In this document: piece by piece, positions 5,821-13,039 of the stretch
Layout of the letters: every line of letters starts with the position of its first letter
How positions within the stretch are numbered: position 1 is the stretch's first letter
NCBI GenBank assembly: GCA_027080755.1
Contig: JALWQC010000396.1
Coordinates: 1-13,041 of the forward strand
Direction: 5' to 3'
DNA length: 13,041 nucleotides
DNA from: Paracoccaceae bacterium
Lineage (GTDB): Bacteria > Pseudomonadota > Alphaproteobacteria > Rhodobacterales > Rhodobacteraceae
Translations under genes and position numbers: made by a program
The notes under the pieces: model-generated
What the model was told of the DNA's origin: nothing
The model's input: the letters and a program-made list of their open reading frames with translations, nothing else
Database searches by the model: none

Positions 5821-6819
5821 CTAGCGTTCCTTGACGTATGGTTCGCCCCCTGCGGCGGGGGGAACGGCCTTGCCGATGAAGCCGGCCAGAATAACCACGG
5901 TCAGGATGTAGGGCAGCGCCTGCATGAATTGCACCGGAATAACGAACAGGCCCAGATCGACGCTCTGGTATTTGTTGCCGATCGCTTCGAGGAAGCCGAA
6001 CAGCAGCGCCGCCATCAGCACGCCTCTGGGTTGCCATTTGGCAAAGATCAGCGCCGCCAGCGCGATAAAGCCTTTGCCTGCGCTCATATCCTTTACGAAA
6101 CCGGCCGCCGATGTGCCAAGGCTAAGGTAGGCACCGGCCACGCCGCACAGGACTCCGGCGATGATCACCGCTGCGTAGCGTTGCTTGATCACCGAAATAC
6201 CGGCCGTGTCCACCGCCGCCGGATTTTCCCCGACCGCCCGCAAACGCAGCCCGAAACGGGTGCGGAACAGAATCCACCATGTAACCGGAACCGCCGCCAG
6301 CGCGATATAGACAATGATGTTATGCCCGGAAATCAGGTCCGAGTAGATCGGCCCCAGCACCGGCACATCCTTTACCGCATCGGCAAAAGGCAGGGTAATC
6401 GGTTCAAACCGCTGGTTATCCTTCAGCGTCGGGGTCATGCCGCCGGAATGGAACCATTCCTGCCCGACCAGAACGGTGGTTCCCGCTGCGAAAAAGTTGA
6501 TCGCCACGCCGGAAATCAGCTGGTTCCCCCGCAGGGTAATAGAGGCAAACCCGTGGATCAGCGACAACATGACCGAAACGATGATGGCCATAAACAGCCC
6601 GAACCACGCCATACCATGCGTCCAGCCCCAGCCGCCATCGGCGACCGGCATACCGGCCACGGCGGAAAAGGCACCGGCCACGAAGGCCCCCATCAGCATC
6701 TTGCCTTCCAGCCCGATATCGAAAATCCCCGAGCGCTCGGAATACAGGCCCGCGAGGGCGGCCAGCAACAGCGGTGTTGCAAGACGCACGGCGGAATCCA
6801 TCAGTTGCAAAAGTTCCAT
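5821..6819 (-). CDS. ABC transporter permease, BMP/nucleoside type (second permease)
   Basis: This is an inner-membrane channel subunit of a nucleoside-type ABC importer (BPD_transp_2 family, like YufQ/NupQ of Bacillus subtilis). It is 332 residues with about eight to nine hydrophobic segments. Near the N-terminus it carries the conserved SERSGIFDIGLEGKMLMGAF block, and in the C-terminal half the GENPAAVDTAGI loop expected to contact the ATPase. The ATG (6817-6819) overlaps the stop of the preceding permease by one base (TAATG), a sign of translational coupling. It is the last gene of the operon; an inverted repeat at 5762-5792 follows. The substrate is inferred from family, most likely nucleosides or other purine-like compounds. 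Confidence 0.93.
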   Translation of the reverse strand: MELLQLMDSAVRLATPLLLAALAGLYSERSGIFDIGLEGKMLMGAFVAGAFSAVAGMPVADGGWGWTHGMAWFGLFMAIIVSVMLSLIHGFASITLRGNQLISGVAINFFAAGTTVLVGQEWFHSGGMTPTLKDNQRFEPITLPFADAVKDVPVLGPIYSDLISGHNIIVYIALAAVPVTWWILFRTRFGLRLRAVGENPAAVDTAGISVIKQRYAAVIIAGVLCGVAGAYLSLGTSAAGFVKDMSAGKGFIALAALIFAKWQPRGVLMAALLFGFLEAIGNKYQSVDLGLFVIPVQFMQALPYILTVVILAGFIGKAVPPAAGGEPYVKER

Positions 6820-7910
6820 TATGCCTCTCCCTTGCCGAAACGGGCGAACAGCCGTTCAACCGGTATACGAACGATATTTTCCAGCGATCCGGTAAACATG
6901 ATGACCAGCGCCTGGATGACCACGATCATTTCCCGCGGGATGCCCATGGCAAAGGACAGCTCGCCGCCGCCCTGATACAGGATCCCGAACAGGAAGGCCG
7001 CCAGCAGCACGCCGATCGGATGGTTGCGCCCCATCAGGGACACGGCGATGCCGACAAAGCCCGCCCCCTGCACCGTGTCGAGGATCAGGCGCTCGGCCTC
7101 GCCCTGCACGGTGTTAACGGCCAGCAGCCCGGCCAGACCGCCGGAAATCAGCATGGCGATCATGGTGATTTTCAGCGGGGAAATACCGGCATACACAGCC
7201 GCTTTTTCCGAGTGGCCAAAGGCCCGGATCTCGTATCCGATGCGGGTTTTCCAGATCAGGATATAGACAAAAACCAGCGCCGCCAGCGCAATAAAGATGC
7301 TGATATTGGCGGGGGAGTTTTTATCGAAGGCAATCCCGAACAGGCCAAAGAAATCATGCAACGTCGGAATAGAGGCCCCCGGCGGGAAATGCGGCGTTTC
7401 CGGCGCCATCCCCGGGGCCTTCATCGGGCCGACCAGCAGATAGTTGATCAGGGCCGAGCCGATCAGGTTGAACATGATCGTTGTAATCACGATGTGGCTG
7501 CCGCGTTTGGCCTGCAAATAGGCCGGAATCGCCGCCCATGCCGCGCCGAACACAAAGGCGGCAATCGAGGCGGCCAGAATGGCAATCGTCCAGTGCGGCC
7601 AGTTGAACGACATCAGGATCAGCGCCACGCCAACCCCGCCAAGGCCGGCCTGCCCCTCGCCCCCGATGTTGAACAGCCGCGCGTGGAAGGCCACCGCAAC
7701 CGCCAGACCGGTGAAGATAAAGTTGGTGGTGTAATACAGCGTGTACCCGATGCCGTATTTGCCGAAGGCCCCCTGGATCATGACCTTCACGGCCTCTATC
7801 GGGTCCTTGCCGATAAACAGAACCACCAGCCCCGAGATAAACAGAGCCAGAAACAGGTTCAGCAGCGGAATCAGCAAAACATCCGCCCATTTCGGAAGAG
7901 TCTTGTTCAT
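6819..7910 (-). CDS. ABC transporter permease, BMP/nucleoside type (first permease)
   Basis: This is the partner inner-membrane permease of the same importer (YufP/NupP-like). It is 363 residues with an N-terminal membrane helix followed by the main channel; the family block RLFNIGGEGQAGLGGVG is clear, as is the GHSEKAAVYAGIS coupling loop. It begins with an ATG that overlaps the ATPase gene's stop by four bases (ATGA) and ends overlapping the next permease by one base, so the three genes are tightly coupled in translation. Both permeases are present and full length, as expected of a heterodimeric channel. Confidence 0.93.
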   Translation of the reverse strand: MNKTLPKWADVLLIPLLNLFLALFISGLVVLFIGKDPIEAVKVMIQGAFGKYGIGYTLYYTTNFIFTGLAVAVAFHARLFNIGGEGQAGLGGVGVALILMSFNWPHWTIAILAASIAAFVFGAAWAAIPAYLQAKRGSHIVITTIMFNLIGSALINYLLVGPMKAPGMAPETPHFPPGASIPTLHDFFGLFGIAFDKNSPANISIFIALAALVFVYILIWKTRIGYEIRAFGHSEKAAVYAGISPLKITMIAMLISGGLAGLLAVNTVQGEAERLILDTVQGAGFVGIAVSLMGRNHPIGVLLAAFLFGILYQGGGELSFAMGIPREMIVVIQALVIMFTGSLENIVRIPVERLFARFGKGEA

Positions 7911-9487
7911 TGTGCCTCCTCCGGATTCATCCCGGCCATCAGCATGCCCAGCTCCTGTTCATTGGTTTCGTCGGGGCGGCGTTCGCCCTGGATCGTGCCG
8001 TCAAACATCACGATGATCCGGTCCGAGAGCGCAAGGATCTCGTCCAGTTCAACGGACACCAGCAGCACGGCCTTGCCTGCATCCCGCAGGCCGATAATCT
8101 GTTTGTGGATGAATTCGATCGCCCCGATGTCCACCCCGCGCGTCGGCTGCCCGACCAGCAGGATATCGGGGTTGGCGTCGATTTCGCGTGCGATCACGAT
8201 CTTCTGCTGGTTGCCGCCGGAATAGCTGGAGGCAGGCAGGAACGGACTCGTCGGGCGGATGTCGAATTTCTCGATCTTCGCCTTGGCGTCGTCCAGCATC
8301 GCCTTCTGGTTGGCCAGCCCCATCGGCTTGCGGAATTGCGGCCGGTTATGATAGCCGAACGGCGTATTTTCCCATGTCTGGAAGGCCATAACCAGGCCGC
8401 GCTGGTGCCGGTCCTCGGGGACATGGCCGATGCCGCGATCCCGCCGATGGGCCGCGCTGGCCTTGCGACTCAGGTCGATCGGGTCGCCCTTGACCAACAC
8501 CTCGCCATTGGTGGCGGGGCTGATGCCGCCAAGGATTTCCAGCAGGTCGGACTGCCCGTTTCCGGCCACACCGGCCACGCCCAGAATCTCGCCGGCGCGC
8601 AGGTTGAAGGAAATATTCTTCAGCTTCTCGACGCCCTGATGGTCAATCGCGGACAGGTTCTTGACCTCCAGAAATACCTCACCCGGATTGGCGGGCTGTT
8701 TGTCCACCTCCAGCAGAACATGGCGGCCAACCATCAGATCGGCCAGTTCGCTGGGGGACGTATCGGCCGTTTTCACGGTCGCCGTCATTTCCCCGCGCCG
8801 CATCACGCTGACCGTATCGGTTACGGCCATGATTTCCCGCAGCTTGTGGGTGATCAGAACGATGGTTTTGCCCTGCGCCTTCAGGTTTTCCAGAATGCGG
8901 AACAGGTGGTCCGCCTCGGCAGGGGTCAGAACGCCGGTCGGCTCGTCCAGGATCAGGATGTCGGCCTCGCGATACAACGCCTTCAGGATTTCCACCCGTT
9001 GCTGGAAGCCCACAGACAGATCGCCCACGATCGCATCCGGGTCCACTTCCAGTTCGTATTCTTTTGCAAGCTGCGTCAGAACCTTGCGGGCCTTGGCCAG
9101 CGAGGGACGCAACAGCGGGCCGTCCTCGGCCCCCATGATAACGTTTTCCAGCACGGTGAACGGCTCTACCAGCATAAAATGCTGATGCACCATCCCGATA
9201 CCGGCGGCAATCGCGGCGTGGCTGTCGGTGATCTCGGTTTCGATCCCGTTGATCTTTATAACGCCCGCGTCGGCCTTGTAAAATCCGTAGAGAATCGACA
9301 TCAGGGTCGATTTTCCCGCGCCGTTTTCCCCGACAATCCCGTGAATCGCGCCGCGCGCAACCGTCATGGAAATGTCCTTGTTGGCCTGAACAGGGCCAAA
9401 GCTCTTGCTGACGCCGATCAGCTCGATCGCCGGTGCAACAGGGGCGGCCGTTTCCGACCGCCCCCGGTTTTGTGTTTCCACAGTCAT
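7907..9487 (-). CDS. Double-domain ABC ATPase of the BMP/nucleoside importer
   Basis: This is the cytoplasmic energising subunit with two nucleotide-binding domains in one 526-residue chain (YufO/NupO-like; also resembles sugar-importer ATPases). The first domain is complete: Walker A GENGAGKST at 53-61, Q-loop in MVHQHFMLVEPF, signature LSVGFQQRVEIL, Walker B ILILDEPTGVLTP. The second is degenerate in the usual way for this family: its P-loop region is GVAGNGQSDLLEIL without the GKT lysine, the signature YSGGNQQKIVIAREI is intact, and Walker B reads LLVGQPTRGVD with Gln in place of the catalytic Glu. ATP hydrolysis is thus probably asymmetric. It starts 6 nt after the binding-protein stop and overlaps the following permease by 4 nt. 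Confidence 0.95.
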   Translation of the reverse strand: MTVETQNRGRSETAAPVAPAIELIGVSKSFGPVQANKDISMTVARGAIHGIVGENGAGKSTLMSILYGFYKADAGVIKINGIETEITDSHAAIAAGIGMVHQHFMLVEPFTVLENVIMGAEDGPLLRPSLAKARKVLTQLAKEYELEVDPDAIVGDLSVGFQQRVEILKALYREADILILDEPTGVLTPAEADHLFRILENLKAQGKTIVLITHKLREIMAVTDTVSVMRRGEMTATVKTADTSPSELADLMVGRHVLLEVDKQPANPGEVFLEVKNLSAIDHQGVEKLKNISFNLRAGEILGVAGVAGNGQSDLLEILGGISPATNGEVLVKGDPIDLSRKASAAHRRDRGIGHVPEDRHQRGLVMAFQTWENTPFGYHNRPQFRKPMGLANQKAMLDDAKAKIEKFDIRPTSPFLPASSYSGGNQQKIVIAREIDANPDILLVGQPTRGVDIGAIEFIHKQIIGLRDAGKAVLLVSVELDEILALSDRIIVMFDGTIQGERRPDETNEQELGMLMAGMNPEEAQ

Positions 9488-9493
9488 TGTGTC

Positions 9494-10492
9494 TTATTCC
9501 ACCGGACAGCTGTTGTCGGACATATAGTCGTGAACAGTGATGTCACCTGCGATGATGCCGGCCTTGGCAGCGTCGGCTGCGGCCTTCATTTCCGGTGTGA
9601 TCAGCTTGGCGTTGTATTCGTCCAGCGCCCAGTCAACACCACCTTCGGCCAGACCCAGTGCCTGGATACCCGGTGTGAATGTACCGTTGTTTTCGTCCAT
9701 CATGGCGTTGTAAACGGCAACGTCTACGCGCTTGACCATAGATGTCAGGACGGAACCGGGGAACATATAGTTCTGGTCGGCGTCAACACCGATGGAATAG
9801 ATGCCCGCGTCGGCAGCAGCCTGCATAACGCCACGGCCTGTGCCGCCGGCAGCCTGGAAGATCACGTCTGCGCCCTGCTCGATCTGGCCTTTGGCCAGCT
9901 CGCCGCCCTTGACCGGATCGTTCCATGCAGCGCCGGTGGTGCCGGTCATGTTCTGCAGAACGGTGGCATCGGCGTTAACGGATTTGACACCCTGCGCATA
10001 ACCACACTCGAACTTGCGGATCAGCGGGATGTCCATGCCGCCCACAAAGCCGACCGTGTTGGTTTTGGAGGCCATAGCCGCCAGAACACCGACAACGTAG
10101 GAGCCTTCATGTTCCTTGAACACAACGGAGCGGACGTTCGGCTGATCTACAACCATGTCGATGATCACGAAGTGGGTGTCCGGGAAATCCGGTGCAACCG
10201 CGTTCATGGCAGACGCGTTGGAGAAACCGGCCACGATAACCGGGTTGTTGCCCTGCTGGGCGAAGCGGCGCAGGGCCTGCTCGCGCTGGGCGTCGGACTG
10301 CAGCTCGAACTCGCGGTATTCAATGCCGGTTTCGGCCTTGAAACGCTCGGCCCCGTTGTAGGAGCTTTCGTTAAAGGATTTGTCGTACTTCCCGCCCAGA
10401 TCGAAGATCACGGCCGGATTTGCCTCGGCATAGGCGGCGGATGCTGCACCGGCAAAAGCGGCGGCACCGATAAGCGTTTTGATGAGTTTCAT
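9494..10492 (-). CDS. BMP-family substrate-binding protein of nucleoside-type ABC importer
   Basis: This periplasmic receptor delivers substrate to the permeases. It is 332 residues with a clear Sec signal peptide (K2, K5, hydrophobic core, cleavage expected after AYA at about 22). There is no lipobox cysteine, so unlike the spirochaete BmpA/PnrA lipoproteins it should be soluble in the periplasm. The mature N-terminus VIFDLGGKYDKSFNESSYNG is the BMP-family ligand-site motif, followed by VGVLAAMASKTNTVGFVGG and FQAAGGTGRGVMQAA. The ATG at 10492 follows a strong GGGAGAA. It is first in a four-gene operon; a promoter (-35 TTGACG, -10 TTTACT on the minus strand) lies about 100 nt upstream. PnrA-like relatives bind purine nucleosides; that ligand is inference here. 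Confidence 0.94.
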   Translation of the reverse strand: MKLIKTLIGAAAFAGAASAAYAEANPAVIFDLGGKYDKSFNESSYNGAERFKAETGIEYREFELQSDAQREQALRRFAQQGNNPVIVAGFSNASAMNAVAPDFPDTHFVIIDMVVDQPNVRSVVFKEHEGSYVVGVLAAMASKTNTVGFVGGMDIPLIRKFECGYAQGVKSVNADATVLQNMTGTTGAAWNDPVKGGELAKGQIEQGADVIFQAAGGTGRGVMQAAADAGIYSIGVDADQNYMFPGSVLTSMVKRVDVAVYNAMMDENNGTFTPGIQALGLAEGGVDWALDEYNAKLITPEMKAAADAAKAGIIAGDITVHDYMSDNSCPVE

Positions 10493-10511
10493 TAGGTTCT
10501 CCCTTTAGGTC

Positions 10512-10545
10512 ATCAGACTCATGAACGGCATCGTCGGGGTCTGAT
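10512..10545 (-). promoter_or_regulatory. Stem-loop in the 5' leader of the BMP operon
   Basis: The leader RNA can pair ATCAGAC with GTCTGAT (plus-strand 10512-10518 and 10539-10545), a 7-bp stem with a 20-nt loop, ending about 6 nt before the ribosome-binding site. It could tune translation. I do not recognise a known riboswitch class. Confidence 0.3.
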
Positions 10546-10587
10546 CGGCAGATGAAACCCGCGGCAGTGCCTGAAATCAATCAACAC

Positions 10588-10616
10588 AGTAAAAAGGGGG
10601 AATGCCCATGCGTCAA
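10588..10616 (-). promoter_or_regulatory. Likely sigma-70-type promoter of the BMP transporter operon
   Basis: On the minus strand TTGACG (10611-10616) is separated by exactly 17 nt from TTTACT (10588-10593). The -35 matches consensus at 5 of 6 and the -10 at 4 of 6 positions. Transcription would start near 10581, giving a leader of about 90 nt before the binding-protein ATG. Confidence 0.5.
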
Positions 10617-10617
10617 C

Positions 10618-10657
10618 GGTTAATTTGCCCTTGGGGCAGCTTAACCCAAGGTTAAGC
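10618..10657. promoter_or_regulatory. GGTTAA half-site cluster with a 19-bp perfect dyad, upstream of the BMP promoter
   Basis: GCTTAACC-CAA-GGTTAAGC (10639-10657) is a perfect 8+3+8 dyad covering the rimI stop codon, and a third GGTTAA lies at 10618-10623, which also pairs with TTAACC at 10641-10646 around an inner tgccc/gggca stem. The dyad centre is about 67 nt upstream of the predicted BMP start point, a normal place for an activator. With no T-run it is a poor intrinsic terminator for rimI, though it may act as a 3' stem-loop. Confidence 0.4.
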
Positions 10658-11074
10658 GTCCCCGATATCCCGTTGCATGACAAGCGCGGTAATTTTGTTC
10701 CCGTTATGGTCGTGATAATAGTTTTTTCGTTCCCCGCATTGCACAAAGCCCTGCTGTTCATACAGGGCCCGGGCGGCGGGGTTTCGGGCCGAAACTTCCA
10801 GAAAAACCTGTGCGATTCCGTTTGCGGCGGCGAAACCGGCCATTTGCTGCATCAGGCGGCGGGCAATGCCCTGCCGGCGCTGGTCGGGATGGACGGCAAT
10901 TGTCAGGATCTCGGCCTCGGGTCCCGTGCGGCGCAGCATCAGAAAGCCGTGCGGCTCGGTAAAAACCGTGGTGCCGGCGGCGGTCAGCAAATCCTCGATT
11001 TCAGCCAGCGACCAGGGGCGCGGGGCGCTTTGGAAACTGGCGGCGTGAATGCGTGCCATTTCCTGCGGCGTCAT
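10652..11074 (-). CDS. rimI: GNAT N-acetyltransferase, RimI-like
   Basis: This is a predicted protein N-alpha-acetyltransferase using acetyl-CoA; in Escherichia coli RimI acetylates the N-terminus of ribosomal protein S18. The 140-residue protein has the single GNAT fold: the acetyl-CoA loop VHPDQRRQGIARRLM (about 77-91), then FLEVSARNPAARALYEQQGF, the classic RimI C-terminal block. The ATG at 11074 overlaps the tsaB stop by four bases (ATGA), and tsaB-rimI pairing is widespread in bacteria, which supports the name over a generic acetyltransferase. The stop codon lies inside the inverted repeat at 10639-10657. Confidence 0.88.
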   Translation of the reverse strand: MTPQEMARIHAASFQSAPRPWSLAEIEDLLTAAGTTVFTEPHGFLMLRRTGPEAEILTIAVHPDQRRQGIARRLMQQMAGFAAANGIAQVFLEVSARNPAARALYEQQGFVQCGERKNYYHDHNGNKITALVMQRDIGDA

Positions 11075-11718
11075 GGCAGGATCACCGGTGGCGGATCGGC
11101 CGGCAGGGCGGCATCGGCGGCGCGCAGGTATAGCGGGGCGGGGCGCTCGCCGGTAACCGGTTTCGCTGCGGCAATGCGGGCAAGGGCAACGGGATCGACC
11201 TGTGTGTTTTCGCCCAGCGAGCGGCTGCCGGCGGCTTTGGCCAGTTCATCGGCCATAAAACCCAACACCGGTTTCGCATGCGAAACCTGCGCAACAGCAG
11301 CGTTCGCAGGTTTGCCCGTTTCCGCACCATCCAGAAAATCCTGCGTGAAAAACTGCCCGCGCCGGCCGTCCAGAACCACCGTAAGCGGGCCGGAATGGCC
11401 ATAGGCGAGGGCCGCGAAACCGGTCACGCCCAGCGCCGGAATACCCAGCGACAGGGCCAGCCCGCGCGCGGCCGCAACGCCGATCCGCACGCCGGTAAAA
11501 TTGCCCGGACCGGTGCAAACCGCAAGACGATCCAGATCGGACCAGTCCTTGCCGGCCTGTTCCAACAGCTCGGACAGCATCGGGATCAGGCGCTCTGCCT
11601 GGCCTTTGGTCATGGCTTCGGAGGCGCTGGCCAGCACCGTGTCACCCGAAACCAAAGCGGCCGCGCAATGCGCGGCCGATGTATCGAATGACAGGACCAG
11701 AGGCGGATTACATGCCAA
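11071..11718 (-). CDS. tsaB: tRNA threonylcarbamoyladenosine biosynthesis protein TsaB
   Basis: TsaB is the scaffold partner of TsaD in making the t6A37 modification of ANN-decoding tRNAs; it is cytoplasmic and normally essential. The 215-residue protein shows the N-terminal LVLSFDTSAAHCAAAL (ASKHA-fold strand with D12) and GNFTGVRIGVAAARGLAL, both hallmarks of TsaB/YeaZ. There is no ATG in position; the start is a TTG (11716-11718) with GGAGGT eight bases before it, lying inside the end of the nfu gene so that the two overlap by 11 nt. The downstream end overlaps rimI by 4 nt. The nfu-tsaB-rimI run is therefore one coupled operon. Confidence 0.93.
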   Translation of the reverse strand: MACNPPLVLSFDTSAAHCAAALVSGDTVLASASEAMTKGQAERLIPMLSELLEQAGKDWSDLDRLAVCTGPGNFTGVRIGVAAARGLALSLGIPALGVTGFAALAYGHSGPLTVVLDGRRGQFFTQDFLDGAETGKPANAAVAQVSHAKPVLGFMADELAKAAGSRSLGENTQVDPVALARIAAAKPVTGERPAPLYLRAADAALPADPPPVILP

Positions 11719-12268
11719 TGGCCCGCACCTCCAACACCTCGGGGATGAAATGTTTCAACAGGTTTTCAATCCCGCTTTTCAAGGTCATGGTAGAGGACGG
11801 GCACCCCGCACAGGCCCCCTGCATATGCAGGTAGACCACGCCGCGTTCAAAACCGTGGAAGGTGATGTCGCCACCATCCTGCGCCACGGCCGGACGCACG
11901 CGGGTGTCCAGCAGTTCCTTGATCTGTTTGACAAGCTCCGCATCCGGCCCGTCATGATCCGCATGGCCAACCGTGCCGGATTCATCGGCCATCACCGGCG
12001 CGCCGGACTGGTAGTGTTCCATGATCGCACCCAGAATCGCGGGCTTTATATGGGACCAGTCAACGGAATCGTCCTTGGTTACGGTCACGAAATCCGGCCC
12101 GAAAAATACGCCGGTCACGCCGTTGATCGCGAAAATCCGCTGCGCAAGGGGCGAGGTTTCCGCCGCCTCGGCGTTGGGGAAATCCGCGGTGCCGGCCGGC
12201 AGAACGGCCTCGCCGGGCAGAAATTTCAGGGTTGCGGGGTTCGGTGTGGATTCAGTCTGGATAAACAT
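11708..12268 (-). CDS. Nfu-type (NifU C-terminal domain) iron-sulfur cluster carrier
   Basis: This is an iron-sulfur cluster scaffold or carrier that hands 4Fe-4S clusters to target enzymes in the cytoplasm. It is 186 residues from the ATG at 12268. The N-terminal Nfu_N domain starts MFIQTESTPNPATLKFLPG, as in mitochondrial NFU1 and its alphaproteobacterial relatives. The C-terminal NifU domain holds the cluster-binding CxxC in GACAGCPSS (C153 and C156) preceded by RPAVAQDGGDI. The frame extends 12 codons further to 12304, but those residues are not family-like, whereas 12268 has AAAGGG six bases upstream. It is the first gene of the cluster and overlaps tsaB. A 6-3-6 dyad at 12334-12348 lies upstream and might bind a metal- or cluster-sensing regulator. 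Confidence 0.93.
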   Translation of the reverse strand: MFIQTESTPNPATLKFLPGEAVLPAGTADFPNAEAAETSPLAQRIFAINGVTGVFFGPDFVTVTKDDSVDWSHIKPAILGAIMEHYQSGAPVMADESGTVGHADHDGPDAELVKQIKELLDTRVRPAVAQDGGDITFHGFERGVVYLHMQGACAGCPSSTMTLKSGIENLLKHFIPEVLEVRAIGM

Positions 12269-12333
12269 AATTGGCCCTTTCGACGCTTGGCATAGATTTG
12301 GCAACTCCGAGGAAAAAAGTCAAGTAAGTTGGA

Positions 12334-12348
12334 GCGATTCTAAATCGC
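12334..12348. promoter_or_regulatory. Dyad GCGATT-CTA-AATCGC between nfu and the phosphatase gene
   Basis: A perfect 6-3-6 inverted repeat lies in the 118-nt divergent intergenic region, about 65 nt upstream of the nfu start and 38 nt upstream of the phosphatase start. A minus-strand TTGACT (12318-12323) just beside it could be the -35 of nfu, but no good -10 follows (CAAATC at 17 nt). It could be an operator shared by both genes. No regulator is identified. Confidence 0.35.
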
Positions 12349-12386
12349 GGCATTGAAAGCGCGGGGGCTACGGCCTAGAAAACAGC

Positions 12387-12935
12387 ATGATTATACGCAA
12401 ACCGTTTTACTATCTGCGCCACGGCCAGACCAACTATAACCGCCGGCGGCGCTATCAGGGGTCGCTGGACATTCCGTTGAACGACACGGGAATCCGGCAG
12501 GCCTTCAGCGCGGCCGAAACCCTGCGGCAGCGGGATTTCGACGCGATTTACACCAGCCCCCTGTCACGCGCCCGCCAGACGGCCGGAATTGTGGCCGAGG
12601 TCAAGGGCCTGCCCGTAACCGAAATTCCCGCCTTGCAGGAAATGGATTTCGGGGATCTGGAGGGCGCGCAGATCATCGACAAAACCCTGGGCGAGGACTG
12701 GAAAGCCGGCGAATTTACCCCGAAGAACGGCGAAAGCTACACGGTTTTTGCCGGTCGGGTGCTGGACGGGCTGGCCGATGTTCTGGCGCGGGATGGCACG
12801 CCGCTTGTGGTCGCCCACGGCGGAGTGTTCTGGCCGATTTCCGAAGAGCTGGGGCTGGAACCGGTCACACCGGCCAACGCGGAACCTGTGCTGCTCCGCC
12901 CGACGGAAAGCGGCTGGACGATGGAGATTATCTAG
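12387..12935 (+). CDS. Histidine phosphatase family protein (phosphoglycerate mutase-like)
   Basis: This is a predicted cytoplasmic phosphatase of the histidine-phosphatase (phosphoglycerate mutase-like) superfamily. The 182-residue protein has the catalytic RHGQT with H12 as phosphate acceptor, Y23-Q24-G25 contact loop, the second arginine in SPLSRARQTA (R61), the acid E85 in LQEMDFGDLEG, and the second histidine H144 in VVAHGG: a full active site. At this length it is more like the broad-specificity phosphatases (CobC/PhoE/GpmB type) than true glycolytic mutases of around 230-250 residues. No cobalamin genes are nearby to support a CobC role. The start has only a weak purine-rich upstream stretch (tagaaaac). 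It is divergent from nfu and stands alone on the plus strand. Confidence 0.9.
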   Translation: MIIRKPFYYLRHGQTNYNRRRRYQGSLDIPLNDTGIRQAFSAAETLRQRDFDAIYTSPLSRARQTAGIVAEVKGLPVTEIPALQEMDFGDLEGAQIIDKTLGEDWKAGEFTPKNGESYTVFAGRVLDGLADVLARDGTPLVVAHGGVFWPISEELGLEPVTPANAEPVLLRPTESGWTMEII

Positions 12936-12937
12936 GG

Positions 12938-13039
12938 TCAGGACCTATTAATCTCGCACTCACAGCGGCGCAGGCGCGAAATATCAGGCGTTTTCTGCCC
13001 GCCGGACAGGGTGGTCCCCTTTCCAAGGGCAGAAAGCGG
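12938..13039 (-). CDS. Possible C-terminal end of a minus-strand gene entering from the right
   Basis: After the phosphatase gene, a minus-strand frame is open from the right edge to a TGA at 12938-12940, giving 33 residues with SALGKGTTLSGGQKT and ending ISRLRRCECEINRS. The gap to the convergent phosphatase would be only 2 nt. A second minus frame is also open here, and 33 codons can stay open by chance in GC-rich DNA, so this is weak. No family is recognised. The stretch also holds a 9-bp inverted repeat, TTTCTGCCC (12992-13000) and GGGCAGAAA (13027-13035), which may instead mean non-coding or RNA-forming sequence. Confidence 0.2.
   Translation of the reverse strand, partial: PLSALGKGTTLSGGQKTPDISRLRRCECEINRS

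Noticed and set aside
4470..5834. A 454-codon plus-strand open frame opposite the TauE/SafE gene
   Set aside because: Its product is a Gln/His/Asp/Arg-rich low-complexity chain, the complement of membrane-protein codons; the minus strand encodes a clear permease.
6774..8225. A 483-codon plus-strand open frame opposite the two permeases
   Set aside because: It is antisense to two complete permeases and has the same low-complexity His/Gln/Arg composition as the other mirror frames.
7907..9487. Degenerate second ATPase domain (no P-loop lysine, Gln in Walker B) as a sign of a broken gene
   Set aside because: These changes are normal for double-domain ATPases of nucleoside and sugar importers, and the rest of the gene is intact.
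7910..10495. An 861-codon plus-strand open frame opposite the BMP binding protein and ATPase genes
   Set aside because: It is fully antisense to two genes with unmistakable family motifs, and its product is rich in His, Gln, Arg and Asp with no domain. This is the usual mirror frame of GC-rich coding DNA.
12269..12304. Upstream extension of the Nfu gene to 12304
   Set aside because: Nfu_N domains start MFIQTE-like, and a good ribosome-binding site precedes the start at 12268, so the 12 extra codons are probably untranslated.
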